From JAUWKC01 sp035529895 (GTDB lineage: Bacteria > Planctomycetota > Phycisphaerae > Sedimentisphaerales > Anaerobacaceae): a stretch of 64,000 nucleotides of DNA. The position numbers and the translations under genes are program-made. The notes under the pieces are model-generated. The model saw only the letters and a program-made list of their open reading frames with translations. It did no database searches and was not told where the DNA came from. Positions within the stretch are counted from its first letter, which is position 1, and each line of letters starts with the position of its first letter. Of this stretch, positions 61,327 through 64,000 are shown in pieces. The stretch lies in contig DATKVV010000068.1 of the NCBI GenBank assembly GCA_035529895.1, forward strand, positions 62,001 through 126,000, in the 5' to 3' direction.

Positions 61327-64000
61327 ATGAAGACAATGTCCCCCTTATTGAGATTGTCGGCAGGGATAGTTTTGTGCGCACTGCTGGTACTCATTTCCCC
61401 CGGCCGGATTTCCGCTGAGCAACCAGAGGCTTTTTCGGCGGAAGAACTCGTGGAGAGGATTATCGCCAGCGAGGGGAAAATCCGTGATGTGCGAGCGGAA
61501 TATGTGTTCTTTGAGCCGGAGACCAACAAGCCGCTGCTGTATGCGGAATGGGGGTACGAGGGCGCCAAGGAGTTTATTGCCGGCATCTGGTTCGGGCGGG
61601 CGGAAGACAATCATGGATATAAGATTTCGCACAAGGCGAAGCACGCCTTAGACGAGAATGGAACATATTACTACTTTGGTGACGAGAGTGAAAGCGGGCG
61701 AACCGGAGGCAGTATCACACCTTTGTCCATTGTCGTGTCGGACCTGTTTAGAGCGAACATGACGCCGAATTCTCTGTTGGGCTTTGATGTCACATGCGGC
61801 ATCAGACAGACCTTTGGCGAAGCCCTCAAGAGTGCCCGCCGGCTTGAGGTAAGAAGGGAGCCGGAAAAAATTGATAGTCGCTCGTGCCTTGTTTTGGAAG
61901 CACTCGGCATTGCCGATGCCGAGTTCATCTGGGACGTGAGGGCCTGGATTGATACCGGCCGGGACCTCAGACCACTAAGAGTGGAAATATTTTACGGCGG
62001 CGCTGATAATAAGAGATTCAAAAGGATTTTCCGAAGAATATACGATATTAAATTGAGGGATGTTGACGGAATCTGGTTTCCCATCGAAGGCAAACGCGAC
62101 ACTTTCACCACCAAATGGGGTTATTTCCAGCTATTGCGTGTTCCGACCCGCAAGCTCATGGTCGATTTTGATAGTGTCAGAATCAATCGGGGCGTTCCGA
62201 TGGAAGCGTTCAAGATTGAATTTCCTCCGGGCTCTAAGGTTTGGGATGAAGTTCGAAACACGCAATATACAGTTGAGGGACATGCCGCCGGAGATGTCAA
62301 GGGCCCGGTGTCCGTCGAGCTGTCCGGGCTGAAAAGATTTGCCCCGCCGGAGTTGATGCAGGTGATATACCCAGATACGCTTGTGGGCGGCAGGCTGCCG
62401 GAACTTGCCGATTTGCAGATCAAAATTGATCCTGACGAACTCAAAGACAAGATGATTTTGGTCTGTTTCTGGGATATGAATCAGCGACCGTCACGGCGTG
62501 TAGTGAAGGACCTCGCAAAGCGGGCGGAAGGACTAATAGAACAAGGTGTAGTTACCATTGCGACCGAGGCCTCACCGCTCGAACCCAACGCTCTGGCCGA
62601 ATGGGTTAAGGAAAACAACATTGCCTTCCCTGTGGGGATGGTCGCAAGCGGCCAGAATAAAACACGCCTTAATTGGGGCGTCAAGTCTCTGCCGTGGCTG
62701 ATTCTGACCGACCGAGAACACATAGTTCGTGCCGAGGGATTTTCGCTGGAAGAATTGGACGAGAGAATCAAAGTGATTGAAAGCGGGCTAACAGAATCCG
62801 GCCGGAGGGATGGCCCGGAAGGCGCTGAAGTTGGGGCTTCTGACGCTAACGCTGCTGACTTGGTTCGGGCGGTCCGCGAGAATGAAAACTGGGTTCACGA
62901 AGTTGACAGCCTTTACATTCGCATTGACGGCAAGTGGACAAGGACGGCGGAAGGTATCGCCGCAAGGCGGGCGGAACTGAGACAGTACTTTCCTGACTCC
63001 AACCTGGACCCGAACCGCTTCACCGACCTCAAGCCCACCTCCACAGAGACGGTCGAGATGTATTTCGACCGGCAGAGGCTGCGGTTTTTGCGTGACCAAC
63101 ATGGTGAGTCCTGCACGCTCAGGATATGGGACGGCAACCAGGCTGTGTCACACGAGAACTATATGCGCAGCCGGCAGGAGGGCTATTACCTCGGCCCCGA
63201 GCCTTCCCGAATCTTTGGGGACATGTCCTCGGAGTTTAGCTGGCTCCGGTCCCAGCCACATTCTTTCTGGTGGTGCCCAAGGGACGTCGAGGTGGAAATG
63301 AAGTACTTCGGACGTGCCGAGGATTTTGTCATCACCGGACGAGGGGACTACCGCGGCATCGACTGTTACGTTCTCGAATGGGACCGCGGACAAGTACAGG
63401 ACCTCGCACCGGGTTTATCGTACCGATGGTATGTCGGGGCAAAAGACAGACGTATTCGCGGCCATGTGTGGTTATCCCGCAAAAAGCCGCACATTGAGCA
63501 TTTTACGCTTGATTACAAAGAAGTCGCTCCGGGCTGCCGGTTTCCTATGACTCAAGGATACGACATCTATGAAGCGGACCCTAACGGGCGAACCTATCTG
63601 AAAGCCCATCGGGACCTGAAGGTAATTGAGGTGCGGGTCAATGAGAAACTGCCGGATGAATCATTTCACATCGAGCTTAAAGACGGGGTAAACGTTGTGG
63701 ACGAACGCTTCGGCGAGCTGCGCACCTACATATACGAGTCTGAACCGACCAGGCTTGTGGGTAAAGCCCTGCCGGACTTTGAGGGGATAGATATTGACTT
63801 TGAGCCTGCGCGGGCGCAAGGCAAGGCGGTACTGGTGTGCTTTTTCGATATGAATCAGCGACCGTCACGGCACATGGTGAGAGAACTCGCCAAGAGGGCC
63901 GGGGAGTTAGAGGAAAAGAACGTTGTCGTCGCTGCGGTGCAGGTCTCCGGGGTCGATCCAGATTCACTGCACGAGTGGGCGAGAAGATGCAATATCCCGT
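61327..64000 (+). CDS. Two-unit LolA-like/thioredoxin-fold fusion, 3' end outside window
   Basis: Starts ATG 61327 (GGAGG 8 nt upstream) and stays open to the window edge, at least 891 residues. Signal peptide (~1-30). Unit 1: a LolA-like domain (E-L-V-E-R-I-I-A-S-E-G-K-I) and redoxin-like domain with C-F-W-D-M-N-Q-R-P-S-R-R-V-V-K near 62460. Unit 2: a second LolA-like domain (D-L-V-R-A-V-R-E-N-E-N-W-V) that resembles the gene at 59862, followed by a second redoxin-like domain (C-F-F-D-M-N-Q-R-P-S-R-H-M-V) near 63840. The gene is therefore an internal duplication or fusion of two neighbouring genes. The last codons in view are still in the second redoxin-like domain. Confidence 0.85.
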   Translation, partial: MKTMSPLLRLSAGIVLCALLVLISPGRISAEQPEAFSAEELVERIIASEGKIRDVRAEYVFFEPETNKPLLYAEWGYEGAKEFIAGIWFGRAEDNHGYKISHKAKHALDENGTYYYFGDESESGRTGGSITPLSIVVSDLFRANMTPNSLLGFDVTCGIRQTFGEALKSARRLEVRREPEKIDSRSCLVLEALGIADAEFIWDVRAWIDTGRDLRPLRVEIFYGGADNKRFKRIFRRIYDIKLRDVDGIWFPIEGKRDTFTTKWGYFQLLRVPTRKLMVDFDSVRINRGVPMEAFKIEFPPGSKVWDEVRNTQYTVEGHAAGDVKGPVSVELSGLKRFAPPELMQVIYPDTLVGGRLPELADLQIKIDPDELKDKMILVCFWDMNQRPSRRVVKDLAKRAEGLIEQGVVTIATEASPLEPNALAEWVKENNIAFPVGMVASGQNKTRLNWGVKSLPWLILTDREHIVRAEGFSLEELDERIKVIESGLTESGRRDGPEGAEVGASDANAADLVRAVRENENWVHEVDSLYIRIDGKWTRTAEGIAARRAELRQYFPDSNLDPNRFTDLKPTSTETVEMYFDRQRLRFLRDQHGESCTLRIWDGNQAVSHENYMRSRQEGYYLGPEPSRIFGDMSSEFSWLRSQPHSFWWCPRDVEVEMKYFGRAEDFVITGRGDYRGIDCYVLEWDRGQVQDLAPGLSYRWYVGAKDRRIRGHVWLSRKKPHIEHFTLDYKEVAPGCRFPMTQGYDIYEADPNGRTYLKAHRDLKVIEVRVNEKLPDESFHIELKDGVNVVDERFGELRTYIYESEPTRLVGKALPDFEGIDIDFEPARAQGKAVLVCFFDMNQRPSRHMVRELAKRAGELEEKNVVVAAVQVSGVDPDSLHEWARRCNIP

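Overview
The window reads as chromosomal DNA of a Planctomycetota bacterium, most likely class Phycisphaerae (Sedimentisphaerales-like). The evidence is indirect: a run of Tat-exported Gfo/Idh/MocA oxidoreductases with sugar-isomerase TIM barrels, ThuA-like, DUF1080 and sulfatase proteins, a ThuA-HEAT fusion, GH127 and GH2 enzymes, and many lipoproteins. No 16S rRNA is present, so the placement is inference. The DNA is moderately GC-rich, densely coding, and starts with ATG, GTG and TTG.

Layout. (1) 1-2931, minus strand: two formylglycine-generating-enzyme-like proteins, one fused to a sialidase-like propeller; neither keeps the catalytic cysteines where they can be seen. (2) 3262-27112, plus strand: a carbohydrate-catabolism locus opened by a good sigma70-type promoter. 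It has three TIM-barrel isomerase-like proteins, six Tat-exported Gfo/Idh/MocA dehydrogenases (three of them a tandem triplication), a Cys-type sulfatase, two ThuA-like proteins, a DUF1080 lipoprotein, a xylulokinase-like kinase, a GH2 enzyme, a GT39-like membrane protein and ApbE. It probably oxidises and cleaves a sulfated plant or algal glycan outside the cytoplasm. (3) 27170-35191: a GT2 gene on the minus strand, then a tightly coupled plus-strand operon of AmrS radical SAM enzyme, a 60-residue Tat-signal protein, a membrane-anchored Memo+AMMECR1 fusion, and a 1358-residue membrane protein joining spermidine-synthase-like, FMN-binding and NapH/NosR-type Fe-S modules. With ApbE nearby, this looks like an extracytoplasmic AmmeMemoRadiSam redox system. 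(4) 35207-50110: mixed housekeeping and accessory genes: LtaS-like transferase, DUF72, a radical SAM protein, SixA, tRNA-Ser(UGA), GH127, gyrA, a CBS protein with two zinc-knuckle-like motifs, holA with a near-leaderless promoter, a DUF6498 protein flanked by a second decayed holA 3' end, and a DUF1848 protein. (5) 50325-64000, plus strand: a cluster of exported or membrane proteins.

The most notable signal is in region 5. Two adjacent genes are each split by one in-frame UGA (50871 and 53120). Each UGA is followed, exactly 21 nt later, by a three-base apical loop with a central G, on a perfect 7- or 8-bp stem with the same top four base pairs (CTCG/CGAG). Reading frame and domain continuity run through both UGAs. 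These are strong candidates for new selenoproteins with bacterial SECIS elements. Downstream genes carry five copies of a thioredoxin-fold domain in which the redox CxxC is replaced by a conserved D-[MI]-N-Q-R-P-S-R motif; the last gene holds two copies and runs off the right edge.
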